Shown here piece after piece: positions 35,473 to 46,220 of a stretch of 64,000 nucleotides of DNA; position 1 is the first letter of the stretch; the number at the start of each line of letters is the position of its first letter. A program made the translations under genes and the position numbers. The DNA lies in the NCBI GenBank assembly GCA_963767685.1, contig CAVYEZ010000016.1:132400-196399 (forward strand), written 5' to 3'. The notes below the pieces were generated by a model. The model searched no databases and was not told the origin of the DNA. It saw nothing but the letters and a program-made list of their open reading frames with translations. Source of the stretch: Trebonia sp963767685 (lineage in GTDB: Bacteria > Actinomycetota > Actinomycetes > Streptosporangiales > Streptosporangiaceae).

Positions 35473-36879
35473 TTAGCGGCCGAGTTCGGCGTTTTCGAGC
35501 ATGCCGATCGCGTCGGGCACGAGCACCGCGGCGGAGAAATAGGTCGACACGAGGTAAGAGATGACGGCCTTTTCATCGATGCCCATGAATCTGACGTTCA
35601 GTCCGGGCTCGTGCTCGTCGGGAATGCCGGTTTGGTACAGGCCGACGACGCCCTGGTTCTCCTGGCCGGTGCGCAGCACCAGGATCGAGGAGGTGTTGTG
35701 CTCGGTGACCGGGATGACCGGGCACGGCAGGATCGGCACGCCGCGCCAGGCGGGCACGGTGCGCTCGCCCATCGTCACGCTGGACGGGTAGAGCCCGCGC
35801 TTGTTGCATTCCCGGCCGAACGCGGCGATCGCGCGCGGATGAGCGAGGAAAACCTTGGAGTCGCGCCTGCGGCACAGCAGCTCGTCGAGATCGTCCGGCG
35901 TGGGCGGGCCGCTGACCGGGTGCAGCCGCTGGGAGTAATCGACGTTGTGGAGCAACCCGAAGTCGGGGTTGTTGATCAGCTCGTGCTCCTGGCGCTCCCG
36001 CAGTTCCGCGACGGTGAGCTTGAGCTGGTGCTCGATCTGGTTCATCGGCTGGTTGAACAGGTCCGCCACTCGCGAGTGCACGCGCAGCACCGTCTGCGCC
36101 ACCTGCAGCTCGTACTCCCGCGGCGAGCCCTCGTAATCCACGAACGTGGACGGCAGCACGTGCTCTCCGGTGTGCCCGGAGGCCATGGCCAGGGCCGCCT
36201 CGCCGCCGCGGCTGGTGGGCTTCTCCGCCTTGGCGGCGTACTCACGCAGGTGATCTTGCAGCGAACCGGACTGCTCGGCCACCGCGGCGAACTGGGCCCG
36301 GTCGAGGCTCAGCAGCGTGCAGGCGGTTTCCGCGGTGATGGTTTCATTCCAAAGCGCGCCGGGGTCGGTGAGGCCGGATGCCCCGAAGAAGCCGCCGTCG
36401 GCGATCACCCCCGTCGTCTTCTGCTCGCCGTAGGCGTTTGTCCCCGAGCGGACCAGCCGGCCGTGCACGACCACGAGCACCGAGCCGACCGGCGTCCCCT
36501 TCTGCGCAACCACGGTGCCGGCCTCGATCTGCTGCTGGGCGAAACGCCCGGCGAGGGCGGCCAGCACGTCGTCGTCGTCGTAGCCCCGCAGCGCCGGGAA
36601 CTCGCCGAGCTCGGCCGGGATAATGCTGACCCGCTCGCCGGTCTGCACCACTTCCACCCGGCCGTCGCCGACCGCGTATGACATGCGCCGGTTTACCCGG
36701 TACGTGCCGCCCTTGACGTCCACCCAAGGCAGGACTTTCTGCACCCATCGATTGGTAATGCCCTGCATCTGCGGGGGAGTTTTGGTCGTCGTCGCGAGAT
36801 TTCGCGCCGCCGCCGTTCCGAGACTGGACTGCCCCTGCCCGTTGTGTGAATGCGCCTGCGTGTCCGTTTCCACCGACAT
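35473..36879 (-). CDS. Family 2B encapsulin shell protein with cyclic-nucleotide-binding domain (EshA-like)
   Basis: A 468-residue protein combining an N-terminal disordered arm (about 1-40), a cNMP-binding domain inserted in the N-terminal half (about 85-215, with IEAGTVVAQKGTPVGSVLVV and GGFFGASGL) and an HK97-fold encapsulin shell domain (about 230-468, with NNPDFGLLHNVDYSQRLHP and a C-terminal VISYLVSTYFSAAVLVPDA). The arrangement fits the family 2B encapsulins such as Streptomyces EshA, which form icosahedral compartments around 2-methylisoborneol synthase or other cargo. ATG 36879 follows GGGAGG. The neighbouring geosmin synthase is the likely cargo. Assignment rests on recall of the family. 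Confidence 0.85.
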   Translation of the reverse strand: MSVETDTQAHSHNGQGQSSLGTAAARNLATTTKTPPQMQGITNRWVQKVLPWVDVKGGTYRVNRRMSYAVGDGRVEVVQTGERVSIIPAELGEFPALRGYDDDDVLAALAGRFAQQQIEAGTVVAQKGTPVGSVLVVVHGRLVRSGTNAYGEQKTTGVIADGGFFGASGLTDPGALWNETITAETACTLLSLDRAQFAAVAEQSGSLQDHLREYAAKAEKPTSRGGEAALAMASGHTGEHVLPSTFVDYEGSPREYELQVAQTVLRVHSRVADLFNQPMNQIEHQLKLTVAELRERQEHELINNPDFGLLHNVDYSQRLHPVSGPPTPDDLDELLCRRRDSKVFLAHPRAIAAFGRECNKRGLYPSSVTMGERTVPAWRGVPILPCPVIPVTEHNTSSILVLRTGQENQGVVGLYQTGIPDEHEPGLNVRFMGIDEKAVISYLVSTYFSAAVLVPDAIGMLENAELGR

Positions 36880-36905
36880 CGGCGGAACCTCCCGACTCCA
36901 TTTTG

Positions 36906-36911
36906 TTTATA
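36906..36911 (-). promoter_or_regulatory. -10 box of the encapsulin-geosmin operon
   Basis: On the minus strand TATAAA (36911-36906) stands out in the GC-rich background, 26 bases before the encapsulin ATG, giving a leader of about 20 bases. A -35 element is not clear, so an alternative sigma factor or activator is possible. Confidence 0.45.
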
Positions 36912-37051
36912 GGACTTGTCAGTCGCGGCGAACTGCCCGGCCTCGTCGTTGCCTCGGCTGGCTGCTTTCGCCTCCAGCATCTTGAATGGCAATGGTCACT
37001 TTACGCAACCGTCCCAGTACATAAAGTTGGTAAAGTTGAGAACGGCGGAGG

Positions 37052-38503
37052 GTGGTGGGGAAGCTGTCAATCCTGGGACGGGAAACATGGATACTCCTCG
37101 TGACAGCGGTGGCAAGTGGGGGTGCGGCCGCCGCCATTGCGTGGTACCTGCGCGGTCACAAACGGGAGCCTGAGGATGTGACGCTCGGCTTCCTCGGTCC
37201 CTCGCTCGCGGCCATGTACCTGCTGGTACTTGCCCTGGCGCTGGCAACCGAGTGGCAGACGATCGGCTCGGCGCAGCAGGCGGTCGGCAACGAGGCCGTT
37301 GCCGTCCGGCAGATCTACTGGGCGGCCAGCGGACTGCCGCCCGCCGCCGGACACACGCTCCGGGCTCAGGTCCGTGGCTACGCCACGACGGTCGTTGACC
37401 ACGACTGGCCGCAGATGGAACGCGGCACGCTCGACGACGCCAGCCTGAGTCAGCTCACCGCGATGAGCGCGTCCCTGCTTCAGGTCAACACGCAGACCTC
37501 GGAAGCCGCCAACGCCCAGTCGTACGCGACCGGCCAGCTCGGCGCGCTCGTCACGGCGCGGGCCGAGCGCGAGGGCGCGGCGGAGAGCCGGCTGCCGGTC
37601 GGCGTGCTCATCGCCGTGGTCTTGACCTCGCTCATCGTTGGCCTCTTCCCGTTCGCCGGCGCGATCCGCTCAGAGAAGGCATCGATCAGCGTCGCCGTCG
37701 TGCAGTCGGTGCTGGTCGCGGTCGCCGTCGTCGTCGTGTTCCAGCTGAACAACCCGTATACCGGTCCGCTTGGCACCGGCCCAGGGCCTATCTCCGCCGT
37801 GGCCGCCGAGATCGGTGCCCGGTTAGAGTCCCGTGCCAATGAGAGCCGGCCTTCCTGTGGGCCTGCGCGGTCTTCCTCCTCGCTCCGACACTGGTCCTGG
37901 CCGCCTTTTCCGCGCATTCCTACGCCGCGACAGGGCAGCCTGCAAGACCGGACACGGCCGGGACCGCGCACGTCGTCTCGTCGTGGTATGACCCGCCCGC
38001 GATCACGTCTCCGTCTCCCTCGCCTAGGGGCCACTCGCATCACCCGCCTTGCCGCCACCACCCGCACTGCCACCGGCACCACCCGCCGCACTGCCATCCG
38101 TACCCCCCGCATCGGTGTCAGCCCTGGTGCCAGCCCTGGCTGCCAGCCCTGGTGCCAGCCCGGGTGCCCGTGTGCGGGTCCGACTGCGTTTCCGTTTCCC
38201 GTGCCGACGGTGACCGTGCCTCCGGTCGTGCTGCCGAGCGTGACGGTACCTCCGGCCCTGGTACCGACTGAGTTTCCGTTCCCGGTGCCGACCGTGACCG
38301 TCCCTCCGGTCGTCGTGCCCACGGTGCCTCCAATTCCGGTGCCAGTCGTGTCTGTTCCTCCGGTGCCGACTCCGTTTCCGTTCCCGGTTGGCCCGGGTCA
38401 GGGGACGTGTCCGTCTCCGCCTCCGAGCCCGACGCTGACCACCCCGCCCCTGACCCCCACCCCCAGCCCTACGGTGACCACCCCGGCCCCCAGCCCGAGG
38501 TAA
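37052..38503 (+). CDS. DUF4239 membrane protein (only the first ~262 residues credible)
   Basis: The first 262 residues form a DUF4239 (bestrophin-like) protein: two N-terminal helices (about 12-30 and 45-65), a soluble helical region and two C-terminal helices (about 185-205 and 213-235), ending NNPYTGPLGTGPGPISAV. The frame then continues to 38503 through sequence that belongs to a different, Pro/Val-rich protein in shifted register, so its stop was probably lost or displaced by an indel near 37,830. GTG 37052 or 37055 is the likely start. Function of the family is unknown. Confidence 0.65.
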   Translation: MVGKLSILGRETWILLVTAVASGGAAAAIAWYLRGHKREPEDVTLGFLGPSLAAMYLLVLALALATEWQTIGSAQQAVGNEAVAVRQIYWAASGLPPAAGHTLRAQVRGYATTVVDHDWPQMERGTLDDASLSQLTAMSASLLQVNTQTSEAANAQSYATGQLGALVTARAEREGAAESRLPVGVLIAVVLTSLIVGLFPFAGAIRSEKASISVAVVQSVLVAVAVVVVFQLNNPYTGPLGTGPGPISAVAAEIGARLESRANESRPSCGPARSSSSLRHWSWPPFPRIPTPRQGSLQDRTRPGPRTSSRRGMTRPRSRLRLPRLGATRITRLAATTRTATGTTRRTAIRTPRIGVSPGASPGCQPWCQPGCPCAGPTAFPFPVPTVTVPPVVLPSVTVPPALVPTEFPFPVPTVTVPPVVVPTVPPIPVPVVSVPPVPTPFPFPVGPGQGTCPSPPPSPTLTTPPLTPTPSPTVTTPAPSPR

Positions 38504-39354
38504 CGACTCCGACCCCGACCCCGACGGTAACCAGCCCGTCCCCCAGCCCGACGCTGACGCGCCCGTCCTCCACCCCGACCCCCAGCCCGACCCCCAGCCC
38601 GACGGTAACGACTCCGTCCCCGAGCCCGACGGTAACCAGCCCGTCCCCCAGCCCGACGCTGACCACCCCGAGCCCCAGCCCCATCCCGACCAGGCCGTCC
38701 CCCGGCCCCAGCCTGACCAGCCCGTCTCCCAGCCCGACGGTAACGAGTCCCCCTCCCAGTCCTACGGTGGCCACCCCGACCCCCACCCCAACGGTGACGA
38801 TTCCCTCCCCCAGTCCCACAGTGACTACCCTGCCCCCCAGCCCCATCGCGACCAGCCTCTCCCCGAGCCCGACGCTGACCAGCCCGTCCCCCATTCCGAC
38901 CAGCCCGTCCCCCGGCCCGACGGTAATCAGCCCCTCCCGCAGCCCGACGCTGACCGCCCCGACCCCCGGCCCCAGTCCCATCCCGACCCCGACCCCGACC
39001 CCGACCAGCCTGTCCCCCAGCCCGCCGGTAACGAGTCCCTCCCCGAGCCCCACAGTGGCCACCCCGCGCCCTAGCCCCGCAGTGGCCACCCGGACGCTCA
39101 GCCCGTCTCGGAGCCAGAGCGACGGCCCGCTGGGTACCAGCCCGTCCCCGAGCCGGACGACCTCGGCGCCGCCGCCAATCAGCCCCGCGAAACCGCCGCC
39201 TCCGCCTCCGCGCGCGTTTGCCCGCGCCCAGGGCAACCTGTTGCTAGCGCCGACGACCCAGACGCGGGCGGGGCTCAGCGTCCGCCTGCTGATGGTCCTG
39301 GTGCTTATCCCCTGCGCCGCCGTATCGGTTCTCCGCTACCGCGGCAGGCGATGA
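37839..39354 (+). pseudogene. Frameshifted secreted His/Cys- and Pro/Thr-rich stalk protein
   Basis: Following frames piecewise gives a coherent protein. A signal peptide (WACAVFLLAPTLVLAAFSA) starts near ATG 37839 after one apparent extra base. Next is a His/Cys/Pro tract (GHSHHPPCRHHPHCHRHH), then at about 38,141 an extra C (TGGCTGCCAG where TGGTGCCAG is expected) shifts into PVPTVTVPPV repeats, and at about 38,499 a missing C in AGCCCGAGGTAACG restores the frame for some 200 residues of PSPTVTSPSP-type repeats. The end is a hydrophobic segment plus RYRGRR, like a membrane anchor. It is either a pseudogene, phase-variable, or affected by assembly errors. Confidence 0.55.
38440..39115 (+). 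repeat. Degenerate PT/PSPT-coding tandem repeats
   Basis: About 35 imperfect copies of short units of the type CCCAGCCCGACGGTAACG encode alternating Pro-Ser/Thr-Pro. Such tracts form extended rods through the cell wall and are prone to slippage. Confidence 0.75.
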
Positions 39355-39538
39355 CCGACCAGCGCGGAAGCCGTCCGAAGCCGTTTTCCCGGCCGCGGTC
39401 CGCCATGTGTCCGCGCGCGCTGAGGTCGGGGCGAGGGCAATGTGACTCCTCCGCTTCATCGAGGAGCGGAGGAGTCACGGTAGGCTTCGTGCGCTAATAC
39501 GTGCTATACGGTTACGGTCGACCCGCGTGAGGAGGCGG

Positions 39539-41668
<2,130 letters not shown>

Positions 41669-41698
41669 GCCAGGGGCGCGTGGGCTAGGATCTGGCGG

Positions 41699-42442
41699 GT
41701 GCGGATGATCTATCCCTCGGCCAGCGAGGAGCTCGACCTGCCGCGGCTGGCCGAGGTCTACGCCTACCCGGCGTCGCGCTGGCTGCGGGTCAACTTCGTG
41801 TCCAGCGCCGACGGGGCGGCCACCGTCGACGGCCTGTCCGGCGGGCTGTCCTCGGCCGACGACAAGCGGGTGTTCGGCATCCTGCGCGTGCTTGCCGACC
41901 TCGTGCTGGTCGGCGCGGGCACCGCCCGGGCCGAGCAGTACAAGCCCGCGCGCCGCCGCGAGGCCCTCACCCAGCTGCGCGCCGGCCGCCCGGCGGCGCC
42001 GCCGATCGCGCTGGTCACACGGACCCTCGGGCTGAACCTGAGCAGCCCGCTGTTCACCGAGGCGGCGCCGGACTCGCGGACCATCGTGATCACCTGCGCC
42101 TCGTCCGACGAGGAGATGCGGGCCGAGACGGCCAAGGTCGCCGACGTCATCGTCGCGGGCGACGACACCGTCGACCTCCCGGCCACGCTGGACGAGCTGG
42201 CGGGCCGCGGCCTCGGCCGGGTGCTGTGCGAGGGCGGCCCGCACCTGTTCGGTGACCTGTTGGCGGCCGGCCTGGTCGACGAGCTCTGCCTGTCGCTCGG
42301 CCCGACGCTGGCCGGCCCGGGCGCGAGCCGGATCATCGCGGGCGATCCGTCCGCCGCCCGCCCGCTGACCCTCAGGCAGGTCATCGCCGACGACGACGGC
42401 TTCCTGTTCTGCCGCTACTTCGCGGCCGAACAAGAACCGTAA
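41699..42442 (+). CDS. Pyrimidine reductase-family (RibD C-terminal-like) protein
   Basis: A 247-residue protein with the dihydrofolate-reductase-like fold of the RibD C-terminal domain: RVNFVSSADGAATVDG, SADDKRVFGILR, DLVLVGAGTARAEQY and LCEGGPHLFGDLLAAGLVDEL. Such proteins reduce the ribosyl group of a pyrimidine using NADPH in riboflavin synthesis or act on related substrates. No riboflavin genes are nearby, so its substrate is uncertain. It begins 30 bases after glgX. Confidence 0.85.
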   Translation: MRMIYPSASEELDLPRLAEVYAYPASRWLRVNFVSSADGAATVDGLSGGLSSADDKRVFGILRVLADLVLVGAGTARAEQYKPARRREALTQLRAGRPAAPPIALVTRTLGLNLSSPLFTEAAPDSRTIVITCASSDEEMRAETAKVADVIVAGDDTVDLPATLDELAGRGLGRVLCEGGPHLFGDLLAAGLVDELCLSLGPTLAGPGASRIIAGDPSAARPLTLRQVIADDDGFLFCRYFAAEQEP

Positions 42443-42575
42443 CCAGCGCCCGGAACGGCAGCGGGCGCCACCAACTGGCCCCCATGTCCCTCGGGGCCCG
42501 GCAGGCTAGGCGGGCCAGGCCGTTCGTCCCGCACCGGTCCGGGACGGCGCTGGGGCGCGCGGCTCACCTGTCAAA

Positions 42576-42610
42576 TTGCTAAGGCAAAACTTATTAGTTA
42601 TCCTTACGAA
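42576..42610. promoter_or_regulatory. Candidate MarR operator and promoter
   Basis: TTGCTAAGG (42576-42584) and CCTTACGAA (42602-42610) form an inverted repeat with seven of nine matches around the AT-rich ACTTATTAGTTAT, immediately before the marR ATG. Autoregulation is typical for this class. Confidence 0.5.
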
Positions 42611-42611
42611 T

Positions 42612-43058
42612 ATGGACTCAGGTGGACCGGTAGCGGATGTCAGTGAGGTCGCGGGGGCGCTGCGCGTCGCCGTCGGGCTCGTCGTGCGCAAGCTGCGGCA
42701 GGCGCCGTTCGAGGGCGAGCTGACCCTCGCCGAGTCCTCCGCGCTTTCCCGCCTCGAGCGCGGCGGGCCCGCGACCTCGAGCGACCTCGCCAGGGAGGAC
42801 CGGATCAGCCCGCAGTCGATGGGCGTGACCGTGGCGGCGCTGCTGGAGCGCGGCCTGATCGAGCGCAGCCGCGACCCGGAAGACGGCAGGCGGATCGTGC
42901 TGTCGATCACCGAGTCGGGGCGGCGGACCGTGCACGACAAGCGCGGCGCGCGTACCGAGCAGATCGCGACGGCGCTCCGCACCGGGTTCAGCGAGGACGA
43001 GCTTGCCCAGTTGAAGGCCGCCGCCGTGCTGCTCGAGCGGCTGGCGGAGAAGCTCTGA
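42612..43058 (+). CDS. MarR-family transcriptional regulator
   Basis: A 148-residue winged-helix regulator with the DNA-binding region LTLAESSALSRLERGGPATS, LAREDRISPQSMGVTVAALLE and the wing RSRDPEDGRRIVLSITESG. MarR proteins are usually repressors released by small phenolic or lipophilic ligands. The TGATG overlap with the exporter gene indicates that it controls that exporter. Confidence 0.9.
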   Translation: MDSGGPVADVSEVAGALRVAVGLVVRKLRQAPFEGELTLAESSALSRLERGGPATSSDLAREDRISPQSMGVTVAALLERGLIERSRDPEDGRRIVLSITESGRRTVHDKRGARTEQIATALRTGFSEDELAQLKAAAVLLERLAEKL

Positions 43059-44848
43059 TGGGGGCAGGCACCACTCACGCCGAGGCCAGCCCCCAGCGCC
43101 CGAAGCCGCCGAAGCCGGACAGCTATGCCTGGGTCGCCCTGGCCAACACGACCGCCGCGATCTTCATGGCCTCGCTTGACGGCTCCGTGGTCATCATCGC
43201 GCTCCCGGCCATCTTCAAGGGCATCCACCTCGACCCGCTGTCGGCGGGCAGCATCAGCTACCTGCTGTGGATGATCATGGGTTACCGCCTCGTCCAGGCG
43301 GTGCTGGTGGTCAACCTGGGCAAGCTGGGCGACATGTTCGGCCGGGTGAAGATGTACAACGCCGGGTTCGTGGTTTTCACCATCGCCTCGGTGCTGCTTT
43401 CGTTCGACCCGTTCCAGGGGGCGCACGGCGCCCTGTGGCTCATCGGCTGGCGCTTCCTGCAGGCCGTCGGCGGATCGATGCTGATGGCGAACTCGGCCGC
43501 GATCCTCACCGACGCCTTCCCAGCCGAACGGCGCGGCTTCGCGCTCGGCACCAACCAGATCGCGGCGCTCGCCGGCATGTTCATCGGCCTGGTGGCGGGC
43601 GGCCTGCTGGCGGCCTGGGACTGGCGCGCGGTCTTCTGGATCAACCTGCCGGTTGGCGTGTTCGGCACGCTATGGGCCTACCTGAAGCTGCGCGACAACG
43701 GGGTCAGGCGGCGCGCCAGGATCGACTGGTGGGGCAACGTCACGTTCGCCCTCGGCCTCGGTTCCGTCCTCGTCGGCGTCACCTACGGCATCCAGCCCTA
43801 CGGGAACAACTCGATGGGCTGGGAGTCGCCGGTTGTGCTGGGCGAGATCATCGGCGGCCTCGCGGTGCTGCTCGTCTTCGTAATCATCGAGACGCGGGTC
43901 GCGGAGCCGATGTTCCGGCTATCGCTGTTCAAGATCCGTGAGTTCACCGCGGGCAACGTGGCCGGACTGCTGGTGTCGATCGCGCGCGGCGGCATCCAGT
44001 TCATGCTGATCATCTGGCTGCAGGGGATCTGGCTGCCGCTGCACGGCTACACCTACGACCAGACGCCGCTGTGGGCGGGGATCTTCATCCTGCCGATGAC
44101 AGCCGGGTTCCTGGTGGCCGGGCCGGTCTCCGGCATCTTGTCCGACCGGCTCGGCTCACGGGGCATCGCGACCGCGGGGATGGCCGTGTTCGCCTCGTCC
44201 TTCATCGGGCTGATGTTCCTCCCCGTCAACTTCCCGTACTGGGCGTTCGCCCTGTTTATCGCCCTGAACGGGATCGGCAGCGGGATGTTCGCGTCACCGA
44301 ACTCGTCGTCGATCATGGGCTCGGTGCCCGCCAGCGACCGCGGCGCGGCGTCCGGCATGCGCTCCACGTTCCAGAACTCGGGCACCGCGGTCTCCATCGG
44401 CGTGGTTTTCACGCTGGTGATCGTCGGCCTGTCGAGTTCGCTGCCCACCACGCTGTCGAGCGGCCTGGTCAAGCTCGGGGTGCCGGCCGGCACGGCGCAC
44501 CAGGTGGCGACGCTGCCGCCGGTGTCGTCGCTGTTCGCCTCCGTCCTCGGCGTCAACCCGATCCAGCACCTGCTGGCGCCGACCGGGGTACTGGCCAGGC
44601 TGCCCGCCGCCAGCCAGGCCGCGCTGACCGGGCGGACGTTCTTCCCTTCGCTGCTTTCCGGCCCGTTCCACAGCGGCCTGATCGTGGTGTTCAGCGTCTC
44701 GGCGGCCCTGTCGGTACTGGCCGGGCTGGCCTCGCTGCTCCGCGGCAAGCGCCAGGTCACCGGTGGCCAGGCCGCCGTGGCCGACCCGACCGTAGCGCCT
44801 GGCCTGCCGGCGGGCAGGACGCGGCCCGCGCGCGGCCGCTCGTCCTAG
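43058..44848 (+). CDS. DHA2-family (EmrB/QacA) multidrug exporter
   Basis: A 596-residue major-facilitator protein with 14 predicted transmembrane helices. Motif C-like LASLDGSVVIIALPAI occurs in helix 1, the helix 2-3 motif A is GKLGDMFGRVKMY, and the later motif GSVPASDRGAASGMRSTFQN is typical of DHA2 drug:proton antiporters. A hydrophilic C-terminal tail of about 30 residues follows. It is translationally coupled to the MarR regulator, forming an inducible efflux pair; substrates are not known. Confidence 0.9.
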   Translation: MGAGTTHAEASPQRPKPPKPDSYAWVALANTTAAIFMASLDGSVVIIALPAIFKGIHLDPLSAGSISYLLWMIMGYRLVQAVLVVNLGKLGDMFGRVKMYNAGFVVFTIASVLLSFDPFQGAHGALWLIGWRFLQAVGGSMLMANSAAILTDAFPAERRGFALGTNQIAALAGMFIGLVAGGLLAAWDWRAVFWINLPVGVFGTLWAYLKLRDNGVRRRARIDWWGNVTFALGLGSVLVGVTYGIQPYGNNSMGWESPVVLGEIIGGLAVLLVFVIIETRVAEPMFRLSLFKIREFTAGNVAGLLVSIARGGIQFMLIIWLQGIWLPLHGYTYDQTPLWAGIFILPMTAGFLVAGPVSGILSDRLGSRGIATAGMAVFASSFIGLMFLPVNFPYWAFALFIALNGIGSGMFASPNSSSIMGSVPASDRGAASGMRSTFQNSGTAVSIGVVFTLVIVGLSSSLPTTLSSGLVKLGVPAGTAHQVATLPPVSSLFASVLGVNPIQHLLAPTGVLARLPAASQAALTGRTFFPSLLSGPFHSGLIVVFSVSAALSVLAGLASLLRGKRQVTGGQAAVADPTVAPGLPAGRTRPARGRSS

Positions 44849-45186
44849 GCGCCCGCGGGTCCGCGGCATCCTCAGGACACTTATCCCTTGAGCGTTTCCG
44901 TGCGGTCGGTGGCGGGGGCGGGGGTGACCGATAGCGCCTAGTCCCGGCTTCGAGATTCCGCACCACCAATCGCTTGATCAGCGGTCCGCTGGCCAGGCAC
45001 TTGGTGCGGGACGCAACTCACGTGGTGCGCAGGGAACTCAGGGCCGGGTCACTAGATCTCCGCGCGCAAGTCCGCGGTCATCGCAACGTCCCGCTTAGAG
45101 CCGGCGCGCCCGCCGGCATCGCGGTGTCGGTAACGTTGTCCGCGGTTGCACTCGCGCACCCACCTGGCACGGCGAAGGGGACCACA
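44849..45186. other. Gene-free stretch
   Basis: About 340 bases between the exporter and the DUF302 gene. An open frame runs through it, but codon use and start signals favour the start at 45187. One segment (about 44,910-44,970) has a T-arm-like TTCGAGATTCC, but no tRNA cloverleaf could be drawn. Nothing else is supported. Confidence 0.4.
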
Positions 45187-45591
45187 ATGAGCGACGCGGA
45201 AGCCGGACGCGGCGACGGCGTGATCACCAAGGCCAGCCCGCGGGCGGTCGCGGACACGGTGGCCCGGTTTACCACGCTCGCGCAGGCCAAGGGCCTGCGG
45301 GTGTTCGCGGTCATCGACCAGGCGGCCGAGGCGCGGCAGGCAGGCCTCGAACTGCGCGACACCGTGCTCGTCATCTTCGGCAACCCGGCGGCGGGCACGC
45401 CGGTCATGGCGGCCGCGCCGCTGTCGGCGCTCGACCTGCCGCTCAAGTTCGTCGTCTGGGACGACGCCGGCCAGACGAAGGTCTCCTACGTCTCACCGGC
45501 GACCATCGCCGCCCGGTACGGGCTCGCCGCCGAACTGGCCGGGAACCTGGCCGCCATCGGGCCGCTCACCGACGGCCTCGTCGCTCCCTAG
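45187..45591 (+). CDS. DUF302-domain protein
   Basis: A 134-residue protein made of one DUF302 domain: AVADTVARFTTLAQAKGLRV, FAVIDQAAEARQAGLEL, LVIFGNPAAGTPVM and LDLPLKFVVWDD. This small alpha/beta domain binds unknown ligands and is common in bacteria. AAGGGGACC precedes ATG 45187. An isochorismatase-family gene starts eight bases after its stop, so the two are probably one transcript. Confidence 0.8.
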   Translation: MSDAEAGRGDGVITKASPRAVADTVARFTTLAQAKGLRVFAVIDQAAEARQAGLELRDTVLVIFGNPAAGTPVMAAAPLSALDLPLKFVVWDDAGQTKVSYVSPATIAARYGLAAELAGNLAAIGPLTDGLVAP

Positions 45592-45599
45592 GGCTCGCC

Positions 45600-46133
45600 A
45601 TGCTCCTGTCCGCGGAACGGTCCGTCCTGCTCCTTATCGACCTGCAGCAGCGGCTGCTGCCCGCCATCCACGACGGCGGCTCCGTCGTCGGCCGGGCCGT
45701 GCGGCTCGCCGAGGCGGCGCTGCTGCTCGACGTGCCGGTGCTGGCCACCGAGCAGTACCCGGAGGGCCTCGGCCCGACCGTGGAGGCCCTCGCCGGCTAC
45801 CCGCGGGAGACGCTGGCCAAGACGGCTTTCTCCGCCGCCGCCGACCCCGGTTTCCCCGCACTGCTGCCCGCCGGGACCCGCGAGGTCGTCATCGCGGGCG
45901 TCGAGACCCACGTCTGCGTGCTGCAGACCGCCCTTGACCTGCTTGGCCCGCGGCACCGGGTCATCCTCGCGGCCGACGCGGCGGGGTCCCGCGACCCCGC
46001 CGACCATCAGGCCGCTGTCGATCGCGCCAGGCAGCACGGGGTTGAGGTCGTCACCTCGGAGATGGTGCTCTTCGAGTGGCTGCGCGACGCGCGCCACCCG
46101 CGCTTCCGCGAGGTGCACAAGCTGGTGAAGTGA
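45600..46133 (+). CDS. Isochorismatase-family hydrolase
   Basis: A 177-residue cysteine hydrolase of the isochorismatase/nicotinamidase superfamily. The acidic residue is in LLLIDLQQRLLP, the catalytic lysine in AKTAFS, and the nucleophilic cysteine in VETHVCVLQTALDL following the usual cis-peptide VIAG. Substrate is unknown; several such proteins near DUF302 genes appear to be detoxifying. ATG 45600. Confidence 0.85.
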   Translation: MLLSAERSVLLLIDLQQRLLPAIHDGGSVVGRAVRLAEAALLLDVPVLATEQYPEGLGPTVEALAGYPRETLAKTAFSAAADPGFPALLPAGTREVVIAGVETHVCVLQTALDLLGPRHRVILAADAAGSRDPADHQAAVDRARQHGVEVVTSEMVLFEWLRDARHPRFREVHKLVK

Positions 46134-46155
46134 GCCGGCCGGGACCTCGGACACC

Positions 46156-46165
46156 ACTTATTAGT
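46156..46165. promoter_or_regulatory. AT-rich motif shared with the marR promoter
   Basis: ACTTATTAGT at 46156-46165 is identical to 42589-42598 in front of marR, and such a 10-mer is unusual in this composition. It lies 55 bp before the glutamate decarboxylase start. Either a common -10 type element or a shared operator. Confidence 0.3.
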
Positions 46166-46220
46166 GATTTCGCCGGCCCCAGTTCGCGCGCTTTGACGGC
46201 CGCGCTACTAGCCTGGCCCC

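Noticed and set aside
44905..44985. Possible tRNA gene (T-arm-like TTCGAGATTCC followed by CACCACCA)
   Set aside because: No acceptor or anticodon stems can be paired around it.
44974..45186. N-terminal extension of the DUF302 protein
   Set aside because: The start at 45187 has a good ribosome site and matches the domain boundary; upstream residues are low in coding character.
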